A stretch of 64,000 nucleotides of DNA from Sphingobium yanoikuyae (GTDB lineage: Bacteria; Pseudomonadota; Alphaproteobacteria; Sphingomonadales; Sphingomonadaceae), in NCBI RefSeq assembly GCF_013001025.1, contig NZ_CP053021.1, positions 3,810,001 to 3,874,000 on the forward strand. Direction: 5' to 3'. Of this stretch, positions 54,282 to 62,998 are shown piece by piece. Each line of letters starts with the position of its first letter. Positions within the stretch are counted from its first letter, which is position 1. Both the position numbers and the translations under genes were made by a program. The notes beneath the pieces are model-generated. The model saw only the letters and a list, made by a program, of their open reading frames with translations, made no database searches and had not been told where the DNA came from.

Positions 54282-56640
54282 GGGTGCGAGGTCGGATTGG
54301 CGTATATTGCGCTTCCTCCCGGATCGCGAAAGGATTGCCGAAGGAGAAGCTGTCACCCCGAATATCGAACAGATTGTCCATATTGACGCTGAGGGTCCAG
54401 TGGCCTCGCGTCGCCTCTGCATGGGCGGACGCGGTCGCATAATTGCCCATGCTTCGGTCCAGATCATCGTCGAAGGACAATCTTGCTTTCCCGATATAAT
54501 TGGCCTGCAGCCCGGTCCTGGCCTGCCAGCCACCGGCCAAGGCGAAGGATTTGCCAAAAGATGCCCGGCCAGCGAAGGCCGGGGCTATGGGAAGGCTGCG
54601 ATCATCGAGCTTGACGCCATCGGCCGCACGCGTGAGCAAGGCCGACTGCGCGCTGCCACCGGCGGAAATGGTAAAGCCATTGCCCAGATTCCAATCCAGA
54701 GCGATCTCGGCTCCGATGATCCGTCCCTTGCCTGCATTGCGGGTAGAGACCAGCCCATCTTCGAGCAGATAGTCCGACTGGATGTCGTTCCAGAGCGTGT
54801 AATAGGTGCTAGCTGAAAGGGACCAGCGACCATCAAAGGCAGTCTTGCGAAAGCCAAGATCGAAGGTGCTCAATTCGTCCGCATCGAATTGGCGCGCCGA
54901 CGTGGTTTCCGCAGGCGCCAGACCTCCAGGACGCATCGCCCTTGCATAGCGGAGATAGACAATACCTGATCCGTTCAATCGATAGGAGATTGCAGCGCTG
55001 GGAGACAGGATGGTCTTGCGCGCACGAACGGGCGTGATCCTGGGTTCGTCACCGGTTCCATCGCGCGTGATGCTCTGAAACAGGCGCGCGCCGATCGTCG
55101 CATCCAGGCGATTGAAGAGCGGCAAGGTCGCTTCACCGAATATCGCATATTCGACAACCTGCCGATCGTAGATTTCCACTATGGCGGGATCGCCCCCTTC
55201 CGGGGTGACGGAAGCCTCCCCTCGAGTGGTCGCCCGAAGGTAGGAAAGGCCAGCAAGCCAATGCTGCTCGCCTTGAGGTGCGATGCGCAGTTCCTGGTTC
55301 AGCACCGTATATCGACGATCATCGTCGAACCGGACCTGGCCCGTCAATCCGAACTGGTCGGCAGCGCTGCTGGCATCGAGAATATAGTCGAAACCATGCT
55401 CGACATAGCTGGTCGCCGACGTCAGTTCCAGCGTACCGATATTGCCTTTGACGGTGCCATGCCACAGCTTGAAATCATTGTCGGTGGGCTCGGCAATGGG
55501 ATGATCACGCGACAGCATTTCGTCGGATTGAAGCACATATTGGCTGTCGCGCGCATTGATGTCCTGCAGCATGAAGCCTGCATCGACCGTCCATCGCTCT
55601 GAGGGCTGCCATCGCAGCGCTATCCGCGCGCCGACGGTCTCCGTTGAATTGGTCGCCTTGTCGGAACCATCATTGGATATCCAGCCGCCTTCCAGAAGAC
55701 GATAGCCCACGGCGCGTAATGCCAGGCGGCCATCGACGACAGGCAGGTTCATGATGCCCTCGGCGCCCGTGCCCAATTCGCCATGCTGAACGGCCTGAGC
55801 TGACAGTCGCGCCAGGGCATAGCTGTCATCCAGTTCGGCCTTTCTGGTGACGATGTGATAGATGCCACCCAGTGCGCCCGAACCATAGAGCGGCCCTTGC
55901 GGTCCCTTGAGGACTTCGATCCGATCGACATCGATGAGCCGGAGATCGGGATCCGGCGCATTGAATGTCACCCTTGCCTCATCGACCTGGACTGCAACCG
56001 TCGATTGGCTCAGGCCGTTGAATGGGCTGTCGGCAACCCCGCGGATAAACTGTCGGTTACGCCCTGGTCCCATGTTGGTCATGGCCAGGCCTTCCATGTC
56101 GAGGCTGATGTCGCGGGACGTCGGACTTCTCGCTCCCCCCAGCGGATCAAGCGACAGCACGGATACTGATAAGGGGATATTCGCGAGCGGCTGTGGCCGC
56201 TTCTGCGCGGTCACGATGATTTCACTTGCCGCAGGCGCCACTGTGGGGGCAGGCGTGCGAGGGGATTGTCGGACTGCGATTACCGCCGGCTTGGGCTCGA
56301 TACGATAGAGGCGATCACCGATCCTGAGCGCTTGAAGTCCGGTTCCTTCGAGCAACCGCGCCAGGGCTTCCTCGGGCGACAAGCGCCCTTTCACACCACG
56401 CGTTTTCAGTTGTGTGACATTGGCCTTGAAGCCGATGGAGATACCCGTCGAGGCGGAGAATTTGTCCATCGCGGCCATGAGCGGCCCGGGCGCGATATCG
56501 AGACTGACTACCGGTGCGCGTGCAAGAACCGTTTCCGGGCCAATCTCACCGGCCAGCAGCAATATGCACAAGATCGCCTTGCTGACGCACTTCGAGCCCC
56601 ATGACGGCCGCCAGGTCGCTGGCAAGTTTCGATCCGTCAC
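54253..56640 (-). CDS. TonB-dependent receptor with N-terminal STN signalling domain
   Basis: About 795 residues. A signal segment (AILCILLLAGEIGPETVLA) is followed by an STN domain (VSLDIAPGPLMAAMDKFSASTG ... LSPEEALARLLEGTGLQALRI), a TonB box near EIIVTAQKRPQ, the plug (RQFIRGVADSPF, DVDRIEVLKGPQGPLYGSGALGG) and a complete barrel ending LTLALARSW. The gene begins inside the FecR frame; no good ATG exists, so GTG at 56640 or TTG at 56625 is proposed. With FecR and the sigma factor it forms a cell-surface signalling set. The ligand is unknown. Confidence 0.88.
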   Translation of the reverse strand: MTDRNLPATWRPSWGSKCVSKAILCILLLAGEIGPETVLARAPVVSLDIAPGPLMAAMDKFSASTGISIGFKANVTQLKTRGVKGRLSPEEALARLLEGTGLQALRIGDRLYRIEPKPAVIAVRQSPRTPAPTVAPAASEIIVTAQKRPQPLANIPLSVSVLSLDPLGGARSPTSRDISLDMEGLAMTNMGPGRNRQFIRGVADSPFNGLSQSTVAVQVDEARVTFNAPDPDLRLIDVDRIEVLKGPQGPLYGSGALGGIYHIVTRKAELDDSYALARLSAQAVQHGELGTGAEGIMNLPVVDGRLALRAVGYRLLEGGWISNDGSDKATNSTETVGARIALRWQPSERWTVDAGFMLQDINARDSQYVLQSDEMLSRDHPIAEPTDNDFKLWHGTVKGNIGTLELTSATSYVEHGFDYILDASSAADQFGLTGQVRFDDDRRYTVLNQELRIAPQGEQHWLAGLSYLRATTRGEASVTPEGGDPAIVEIYDRQVVEYAIFGEATLPLFNRLDATIGARLFQSITRDGTGDEPRITPVRARKTILSPSAAISYRLNGSGIVYLRYARAMRPGGLAPAETTSARQFDADELSTFDLGFRKTAFDGRWSLSASTYYTLWNDIQSDYLLEDGLVSTRNAGKGRIIGAEIALDWNLGNGFTISAGGSAQSALLTRAADGVKLDDRSLPIAPAFAGRASFGKSFALAGGWQARTGLQANYIGKARLSFDDDLDRSMGNYATASAHAEATRGHWTLSVNMDNLFDIRGDSFSFGNPFAIREEAQYTPIRPRTLTLALARSW

Positions 56641-57493
56641 CGATGACAAGAATGCCCGAAAAATGCTTGTTCTCCAGCGCGGAATCGACAGAAATCCTCT
56701 TGCCCGAATATCGTTCGATGTCGCCAGCCACCATTGCAAGCGGCGCATTCGTATAGGTCAGCCGGCCACTGCGCCAGCTTCCCACTTGGGAGGGCTCTAC
56801 CGTGCTGAGTGTCAATAGACCATCCTTGCCGACCAACTGATGGCCGGCATCGACCCTGACTGCCGAAGCGGTCTGCGCGCCGGCGACGGAAACCGCCCCC
56901 TGTGCGACACCGACCCGCAAGGCAGAGTTTGCAAGATTGACCGAAAAGCGGGTGCCAATATCGGTAACGCGATAGTTGCCGGCCGATACGGTCAGGACGC
57001 GCGAGGGATCGTGGCGGACGTCAAAATAGGCCTCCCCCTTCGCAAGCTCGATTTGCCCGTCATTCTTTGCCGATACCAGAATGGCGCTTCCCGGCGACAG
57101 GGTGACGCTGGTGCCGCTGGCCAGAGCGATCATGCGCGGCGCCGAGCCTTCGTTGCTGTAGGCAATGGGTCTGGATGTCTGCCAGAATGTCGGGAGCGCA
57201 ACGGCAAGCGCCAGGCAAGCGGCGAGAGCACCGCCCATCACCAGTCTCGGCTTCCAACGGTGTCTTGGATCGATTTCGGCGACAGGAGGAGAAGGCTCAT
57301 GGCTCAGAACGTCCCGATGTTCGCGGACAGCAGCATCGACCAGGGCAATCGAATCAAAGGCTTCCCGGTGCCGGGGGTTTGCCTCCAGCCACGCGAGATA
57401 GCCGTCCCAATCCGCATCGTCGTGCTCGAGCGCCGCCTGCCAGGCAATCGCCTGGTCAAGCATCGCTTCGTCAAAATCCGCACGCGCCGTCAT
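56546..57493 (-). CDS. FecR-family anti-sigma/signal-transducing protein
   Basis: 315 residues. A cytoplasmic N-terminus (DUF4880-like, WQAALEHDDADWDGYLAWLEANPRHREAF), one helix (LVMGGALAACLALAVALPTFW), then the periplasmic FecR domain with SVTLSPGSAILVSAKNDGQIELAKGEAYFDV and DIGTRFSVN. It relays the receptor's STN signal to the ECF sigma factor encoded 57 bases upstream. Its 3' end overlaps the receptor gene's proposed start by about 95 bases, an unusually long overlap. Confidence 0.92.
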   Translation of the reverse strand: MTARADFDEAMLDQAIAWQAALEHDDADWDGYLAWLEANPRHREAFDSIALVDAAVREHRDVLSHEPSPPVAEIDPRHRWKPRLVMGGALAACLALAVALPTFWQTSRPIAYSNEGSAPRMIALASGTSVTLSPGSAILVSAKNDGQIELAKGEAYFDVRHDPSRVLTVSAGNYRVTDIGTRFSVNLANSALRVGVAQGAVSVAGAQTASAVRVDAGHQLVGKDGLLTLSTVEPSQVGSWRSGRLTYTNAPLAMVAGDIERYSGKRISVDSALENKHFSGILVIGDGSKLASDLAAVMGLEVRQQGDLVHIAAGR

Positions 57494-57550
57494 GGCGATT
57501 GCCCTTCCACCTGTTTGATCACTGTGTGACGATATCGTGACGGCATTACC

Positions 57551-58078
57551 TCAGTCCGTGAGCGCGCGGCGAAGATATTTCATGGCGACGGCCATATGTT
57601 TTTCGACGCCGCTCTTGCTGATGCCCAACTGCGCAGCCACCTCGCCATGTGTCAGCCCTCGAAGCTTGTGCAGTTCGAATGCCCTTCTTGCCCCTTCCGG
57701 CAGCGTCTCGAGCGCCGTTTTGATGCGCTGCACTTCCTCGCGCGCGATGATCTGGTCCTCGGCGGTTTGCGACCGATCGACCGGGTCGATGCCCGGTGCC
57801 GTGAAATCGGTTTCCTGATCGTTCCAGCGCCGCTCCCGAGCCATGCGCCGCTGCTGCTCGCGAAGTCGATCAAGAACGAGATTCTGGGCCATCTTGTAAA
57901 GATAGGCGCGACCATTGCCGATCGGCCCTGCCGCCACATTCCTGGCACGCACCCACAATTCCTGAAGCAGATCATCTGCTTCGGCAGCATCTCCGACGCG
58001 CGCGATCAGAAAGCGACGTAAATCAGCACGATGAACGCCATAAATGAGCTCAAGATCGCTATCGTCGCTAAGACTCAT
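57551..58078 (-). CDS. ECF RNA polymerase sigma factor (FecI-like)
   Basis: 175 residues from MSLSDDSDLELIYG. Region 2 has ADDLLQELWVRARN and AYLYKMAQNLVLDRLREQQRR; region 4 has LPEGARRAFELHKLRGLTHGEVAAQLGISKSGVEKHMAVAM. It is the classic FecI-type partner of the FecR and STN receptor that follow. Its first 11 bases overlap the end of the PAP2 gene, so it may also be transcribed from there. Confidence 0.93.
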   Translation of the reverse strand: MSLSDDSDLELIYGVHRADLRRFLIARVGDAAEADDLLQELWVRARNVAAGPIGNGRAYLYKMAQNLVLDRLREQQRRMARERRWNDQETDFTAPGIDPVDRSQTAEDQIIAREEVQRIKTALETLPEGARRAFELHKLRGLTHGEVAAQLGISKSGVEKHMAVAMKYLRRALTD

Positions 58079-58823
58079 GATCGCGATTTGACAGATAAAC
58101 GGACGAACCGGAAAGAGATTCTGGCCCAACGCCTGCTCTGGCGCCCGGCAGCCGATGTGCGATCAGCAACGCCATGGCCGCCCAACTCGCTCCTACGCAC
58201 CATCCCGCTACCACATCGCTCGGCCAGTGAACGCCCAGGTAGATGCGAGAGCTGCCGATCGCCAGGGTGAGGCAGATTGCCACGGAGATGATGTAGATCC
58301 GTACTCGAGGAGCCTGCTCGGCTCTGGCCAGCAAGGCGCCGACCGTAAGATAGACGATAGCGGAGTTCATCGCGTGCCCGCTGGGAAAGCTGGCAGAGCT
58401 GACCTCCACCAGATGCTTGACGATATCCGGTCTCGGCCTTGCATATTCAATTTTGAAAAGCGCGCTCATCGCGGCGCCAGCCGCAATGGAGATCGGGAGA
58501 AAGAGGGCGGTTACCTGCTTTCGCGCAGCAAGAAGATAGCCCGATGCCAACAGGGTGATGAGCGTCAGCAGATTGATGCCACCCAGCGCGGAAATATCCA
58601 CCATTGCCGATCGGAGCCAGGCGGGGCCGATCGGAATTGCGCTATCCGAACTGCGACGCAGGCACTGGAGAAGATATCGGTCTATCGCGAAGCTGTCGCC
58701 CTCCAATATTTCGGATCCAAGCTTCAGGAAGAGCAATATGCCCGCTGCTGCCGCAAGGAACATGACCAGTATATAGCTGTCGATACGATGCCTGGCGGAT
58801 AATTTCTGCAGGACAGAGGGCAT
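58068..58823 (-). CDS. Membrane PAP2-family phosphatase
   Basis: 251 residues with about six helices. Motifs: KIEYARPRPD, SASFPSGHAMNSA and SRIYLGVHWPSDVVAG, all complete. The N-terminus has a helix (YILVMFLAAAAGILLFLKLG) and a periplasmic loop. Typical substrates are phosphatidic acid, undecaprenyl pyrophosphate or sphingoid phosphates. It is placed between a beta-propeller gene and the sigma factor on the same strand. Confidence 0.92.
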   Translation of the reverse strand: MPSVLQKLSARHRIDSYILVMFLAAAAGILLFLKLGSEILEGDSFAIDRYLLQCLRRSSDSAIPIGPAWLRSAMVDISALGGINLLTLITLLASGYLLAARKQVTALFLPISIAAGAAMSALFKIEYARPRPDIVKHLVEVSSASFPSGHAMNSAIVYLTVGALLARAEQAPRVRIYIISVAICLTLAIGSSRIYLGVHWPSDVVAGWCVGASWAAMALLIAHRLPGARAGVGPESLSGSSVYLSNRDHES

Positions 58824-58850
58824 GAGGTTCCTCGCTGAGGTATTTGACGA

Positions 58851-59867
58851 TCAACCCGCAATTTGGCGGCGCGATATCACAAGCACATGGAAACTGCCTG
58901 GCATGGGCTGCAGAGGTCCGCTGCCGCTCGGCGGCGATACCATGTTGGCGACCGGAAGATAGATCGTCCCCGTGGCCGGATCTATCGCGCCGGTGCGCGC
59001 GCCAATTTCGGTTTCCACGCGGCCAATCCTGCGGACCTCAGGGCCCTCGAGCGAAAAGATATCGAGTACCCCATCCTTGCCGCAAGGAATGAAGGCCAGT
59101 CTATGGGTCTCGTCGATCAGGACTGCGTCAGGTCCCCGCCCAATGTCTACAAGCTTGACCAAGCGGCGGCTTCGCGCATCCACTATCGCGGCCTTGCCAT
59201 TGGCGCAGGCGGCGATCAGTCGGGTAGACTTCCCGTCGAGAGCAAGGCCGCTGGGGCCCTCGCATCCAGGAAGCGGGATCGACTGTCCCATCTTTCCCGT
59301 GATGGTGTCGAGCAGTTCGATCTCGCTGAAATCCTCGTTATTGACGAACATGGTGCCGGTCCGGTCGAGTACCGCATATTCCAGGCCCGGTTTCGCCTTG
59401 ATTGTTCTTTCGATTTTCATGCTCTGGACATCGACGACCGATATCGTGCCGCTTGTCGCATTCATGACGAAAGCGCGCTTGCCATCGTGGGAGAGGATCG
59501 CCGCATCCGGCTTCAATCCGACGGTCAAGCGTGCCAGTTGCTTGCCATTGGCACGCTGAAGGAATCTTACGCTTGCATCGTCGCCGCTGGTCACCAGAAG
59601 TCGATCGTCCGAGACCGGCACTGCAGAATGACCGTGAGCGATGACGCCTAGCGAGCCGATCATCTTGTGGGTGCGGGTGTCGATTACCGTCACCTCGCGG
59701 GCACGGGCGACATAGAGCTGATGTGTCCGGCTATCGACGCGGGCATAGTCCCATCCCCCATCGGGTCCGGCAATTTTATCGGTGATCCGGTAAGGAGGGG
59801 GGCTCGCTGCAGCGAGCGCGCTGCCGCTTCCTGCCAGGGCGGCGAGAAGGAGGAGGGCATGTTTCAT
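58851..59867 (-). CDS. YncE-like secreted beta-propeller protein
   Basis: 338 residues from MKHALLLLAALAGSGSALAA, a clear signal peptide. Repeats of the YVTN/cytochrome D1-like kind follow: LYVARAREVTVIDTRTHKMIGSL, AFVMNATSGTISVVDVQSMKIERTI, ELLDTITGKMGQSI, forming probably a seven-bladed propeller. No haem motif. It sits 57 bases downstream of the RND permease. Periplasmic propellers next to efflux genes may bind a ligand or partner; the role is unknown. Confidence 0.85.
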   Translation of the reverse strand: MKHALLLLAALAGSGSALAAASPPPYRITDKIAGPDGGWDYARVDSRTHQLYVARAREVTVIDTRTHKMIGSLGVIAHGHSAVPVSDDRLLVTSGDDASVRFLQRANGKQLARLTVGLKPDAAILSHDGKRAFVMNATSGTISVVDVQSMKIERTIKAKPGLEYAVLDRTGTMFVNNEDFSEIELLDTITGKMGQSIPLPGCEGPSGLALDGKSTRLIAACANGKAAIVDARSRRLVKLVDIGRGPDAVLIDETHRLAFIPCGKDGVLDIFSLEGPEVRRIGRVETEIGARTGAIDPATGTIYLPVANMVSPPSGSGPLQPMPGSFHVLVISRRQIAG

Positions 59868-59923
59868 GGGCTGTTCCTTCAGATGGGCAGATTGCTGCTG
59901 GGGCGCTGGCCCTCTTGATATGG

Positions 59924-62900
59924 TCATGTGGCCGGTAGGGCTCCCGTCCCGGCTTGTGCCGTTTCGCCGCGCGGCAAAGTCAGTCGCACCAGCACTGGCA
60001 TCGCCAGCAGCACGAGCGGGAACTGAAGCAGCAGGCCAGCGATGATCGCTATCGCCAGCGGCTGCTGGATGCCCGATCCCTGCCCGATAGCCAGCGCCAG
60101 CGGCAGGAGTGTCAACATTGCGGCCAGGGTCGTCATCAGGATCGGTCGCAGGCGATTCCGGCTGGCTTCCCGGGTGGCTTGTGCGGCGGGCATTACGCGG
60201 CAGAGTTCCTCGAACTCGGACACGTAGAAGATCGCCATTTCGGTGCCGATGCCGATGATCATCGTCATGCCCATGAGAGCGGTGATGTTGAGGTCCACGC
60301 CCGCGAGCCAGAGGGCCGTAAAGACGGCGGTGGTCGAAAGCAGGGAACAGCCGATGATGATGACCGGCAGCCAGAAGCGCCGATACAGGATCAGCAGGAG
60401 TATGAGTTCGGCGACCAGGGCCATGGCGAACACCTTGATCAGTCCTGCAAAGGCGATCTGCTGCTGTTGATAGAGGCCGCCCATTTCGTAGCGCACGCCG
60501 GTGCCAAGTGCCCCCGGCCTGTCGAGCGCCCTGGTTACGTCACCGACGGCTGCGCCGATACCGCGCCCCTGGATACGCCCCGTCACAGCCACCATCGGCT
60601 CGAGATTCTCGCGCGCAATCTGCGGTTGGCCGGTGACGGCCTCGATCGTGGCGACCCGCGAGAGCGGAAATATATGACCGTCGCCAGCCCGGATCGGCAG
60701 TTGAGACAGGCCATCCTGGCTGAGCGTCATTGTCTCGGCCAAGCGGACACGCACATCGACCGCCTTGCTGGGCTGCGCCAGTGTCGTGGCGATCGCCCCG
60801 GTAAGAGCGGTGGAAAGCTGCGCCCCGACATCTGCGGGGGCGACTCCTTCGATTCCGGCGCGAACAGGATCGACATGGACGTTGAGCGCGTCGCCGGCGA
60901 GTTGCACGCCGTCCTTCACCTCGATGACGCCTGGAATTTGCCCGATCAAGGCTGCAACTTTGCGTGCCTCGCTCTGTAGAATGCCAGGATCAGCGGCATA
61001 AAGCTTTACCTCGATCGGTTGAGGAACAGCCGTCAGATCGCCGATGAGATCCTCCATCAACTGCGCGACTTCCACTTCAACACCGGGAACCTTGATGGCG
61101 ATCTCGCTTGCGATCGAGGCGGCAAGCACTTCGGTCGGCGTGCTGTGATCCGGCTTCAGTCGCACAAAATAGTCGCCATGATAGCTTTGTCCGAGGTCGC
61201 CCCCGAGCCCGGTGCCGAGGCGACGCGAGAAGGTCAGCACCTGGGGATTGGCACGCAGCATCGCATCGATCTGCCCGACCTGTCGGCCGGTCTCCTCGAG
61301 CGATGTGCCGGGCGCCGTGAAATAATCCATGATGAAGCCGCCTTCATCGACCTTCGGCATGAACCCGGTGGGCACATTGGAATAGCCGACAAAGCCGATC
61401 AGCAGCAGCGGGCCTGCGATCATGGCAAGGAGCCATGGACGAGCCGAAAGGCGATCGAGCGTACGCTCATGTAGACGCCCAATACGTCCGTCACCGGCCA
61501 GTCCAGGATCATGCCACTGGTTGAAATCGATCAGCCAGCGCGCGAGTATCGGAACGACGAAGGCCGTCATCGCCCAGGAAAGAGCCAGTGCTCCGGCCAT
61601 GGTGATGGAAAGAGCCTTGGAAAAGGCACCGGTCACGCCGGTCAGGAAGGACAGCGGCAGAAACACGATCAAGGTGGCAAGGCTGGAGCCGGTGAGTGGT
61701 ACCATGAACTCTCGCGCTGCGGGCAGGACGGCGGCGTCGCCGAGTGGCTTCCCATCGCTGCCAAGGGCGCCCGCCCGCCGCGCAATATGTTCGACCATCA
61801 CGATTACATCGTCGATGAGCAGGCCGACGGCCGCTGCAATGCCGCCAAGGGTCATGATGTTGAAGCTCATGCCGAGCAGCGAAAGCAGCAATATTGTCGC
61901 TGCCAATGTGGCGGGGACGACGATCACCGCGATCAGCGTCACGCGCCAACTGCGCAGGAACCACAACAGGACGAGGCCGGCCAGGACAAGGCCGATCAAT
62001 ACGGCATCACGCACGCTTGCTGCAGATTGGGTGACCAGTTCGCTTTGATCATACCAGTTCACCAGCTTGACGCCGGCTGGCAGTTTTACGCCAGCCAGCT
62101 TTGCCTGCACTTCACGGGCTATCTGGACCGCGTTGCCATCGGGCTGCTCATAGATATTGAACAGCACCGCAGGCTTGCCGTCGTCGACGATGCGCTGCCA
62201 AACCGGAACCGCGCCGTCCTGGACGGTCGCGACATCGCGGACGTGAACGATCCCGGCAGTTGCAGCCTTGATGACGATGTTGCCGACGTCGCCCGCACTG
62301 ATGATGCTGCGGTCGGCGATGACCAACGACAGACGGCCGCGATCCTGCACCTGGCCGACCGCGCTCAACACATTGCCATTGCGGATTGCGCTGGCCAGGT
62401 CGGTCATCGACAGGCCGTGATCGGCTAATCGATATGGGTCGGCGAGCACCTGTACCTCGGCGGTATCACCGCCTTGGACACCGACACGCGCCAGGCCATT
62501 GATCGATGAAAGCAGGGGCGTGATCTGATAGGTGGCCAAATCCTGCAAGGCCACCGGGTCGCCATGCTCGGATACCAGCGCATAGGAGATGATCGGAAAG
62601 ACCGTAGGATCCATGCGACGGACGTCATATTGGGTGCCGGCGGGCAGCGACGGCAATATCCGCCCCAAAGCCGTGTCGACCAGCAAAGTGCTGGCGACCA
62701 TGTCGCGCCCCCAGCCAAAATCGACCGAGATCTGCGCCGATCCGCGGCTCGTTTCCGAGCGGACATTCTGGACGCCGGGTATGGCGCGGATCGCTTCTTC
62801 TGCCGGGCGGGTAATTGTGAGCGCCGTCTGGTCGGCCGGACGGCTTCCGGCGTTGAGATCGACCACCACCCGAGGGAAGGACACCTGGGGAAACAGTCCC

Positions 62901-62998
62901 GTGGGCAGCGATAGCGATGCAACGACACCTGCCAGCGCAAGCGCCATGGCGATGAGAACCAATGTACGCGCTTGCGTACGGAGCAGATATTCCAGCAT
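59924..62998 (-). CDS. Third efflux RND permease
   Basis: 1024 residues from MLEYLLRTQARTLVLIAM. Opens with LSLPTGLFPQVSFPRVVVDLNAGSRPADQ, as in CzcA-like and HAE-like permeases. Helix 4 reads GGIAAAVGLLIDDVIVMVEHIARRAG, with an Asp pair but His after the Glu, unlike the other two pumps here. It starts in a one-base overlap with the adaptor stop. No outer-membrane channel gene is visible downstream, so one may lie past the window end or be borrowed. Confidence 0.9.
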   Translation of the reverse strand: MLEYLLRTQARTLVLIAMALALAGVVASLSLPTGLFPQVSFPRVVVDLNAGSRPADQTALTITRPAEEAIRAIPGVQNVRSETSRGSAQISVDFGWGRDMVASTLLVDTALGRILPSLPAGTQYDVRRMDPTVFPIISYALVSEHGDPVALQDLATYQITPLLSSINGLARVGVQGGDTAEVQVLADPYRLADHGLSMTDLASAIRNGNVLSAVGQVQDRGRLSLVIADRSIISAGDVGNIVIKAATAGIVHVRDVATVQDGAVPVWQRIVDDGKPAVLFNIYEQPDGNAVQIAREVQAKLAGVKLPAGVKLVNWYDQSELVTQSAASVRDAVLIGLVLAGLVLLWFLRSWRVTLIAVIVVPATLAATILLLSLLGMSFNIMTLGGIAAAVGLLIDDVIVMVEHIARRAGALGSDGKPLGDAAVLPAAREFMVPLTGSSLATLIVFLPLSFLTGVTGAFSKALSITMAGALALSWAMTAFVVPILARWLIDFNQWHDPGLAGDGRIGRLHERTLDRLSARPWLLAMIAGPLLLIGFVGYSNVPTGFMPKVDEGGFIMDYFTAPGTSLEETGRQVGQIDAMLRANPQVLTFSRRLGTGLGGDLGQSYHGDYFVRLKPDHSTPTEVLAASIASEIAIKVPGVEVEVAQLMEDLIGDLTAVPQPIEVKLYAADPGILQSEARKVAALIGQIPGVIEVKDGVQLAGDALNVHVDPVRAGIEGVAPADVGAQLSTALTGAIATTLAQPSKAVDVRVRLAETMTLSQDGLSQLPIRAGDGHIFPLSRVATIEAVTGQPQIARENLEPMVAVTGRIQGRGIGAAVGDVTRALDRPGALGTGVRYEMGGLYQQQQIAFAGLIKVFAMALVAELILLLILYRRFWLPVIIIGCSLLSTTAVFTALWLAGVDLNITALMGMTMIIGIGTEMAIFYVSEFEELCRVMPAAQATREASRNRLRPILMTTLAAMLTLLPLALAIGQGSGIQQPLAIAIIAGLLLQFPLVLLAMPVLVRLTLPRGETAQAGTGALPAT

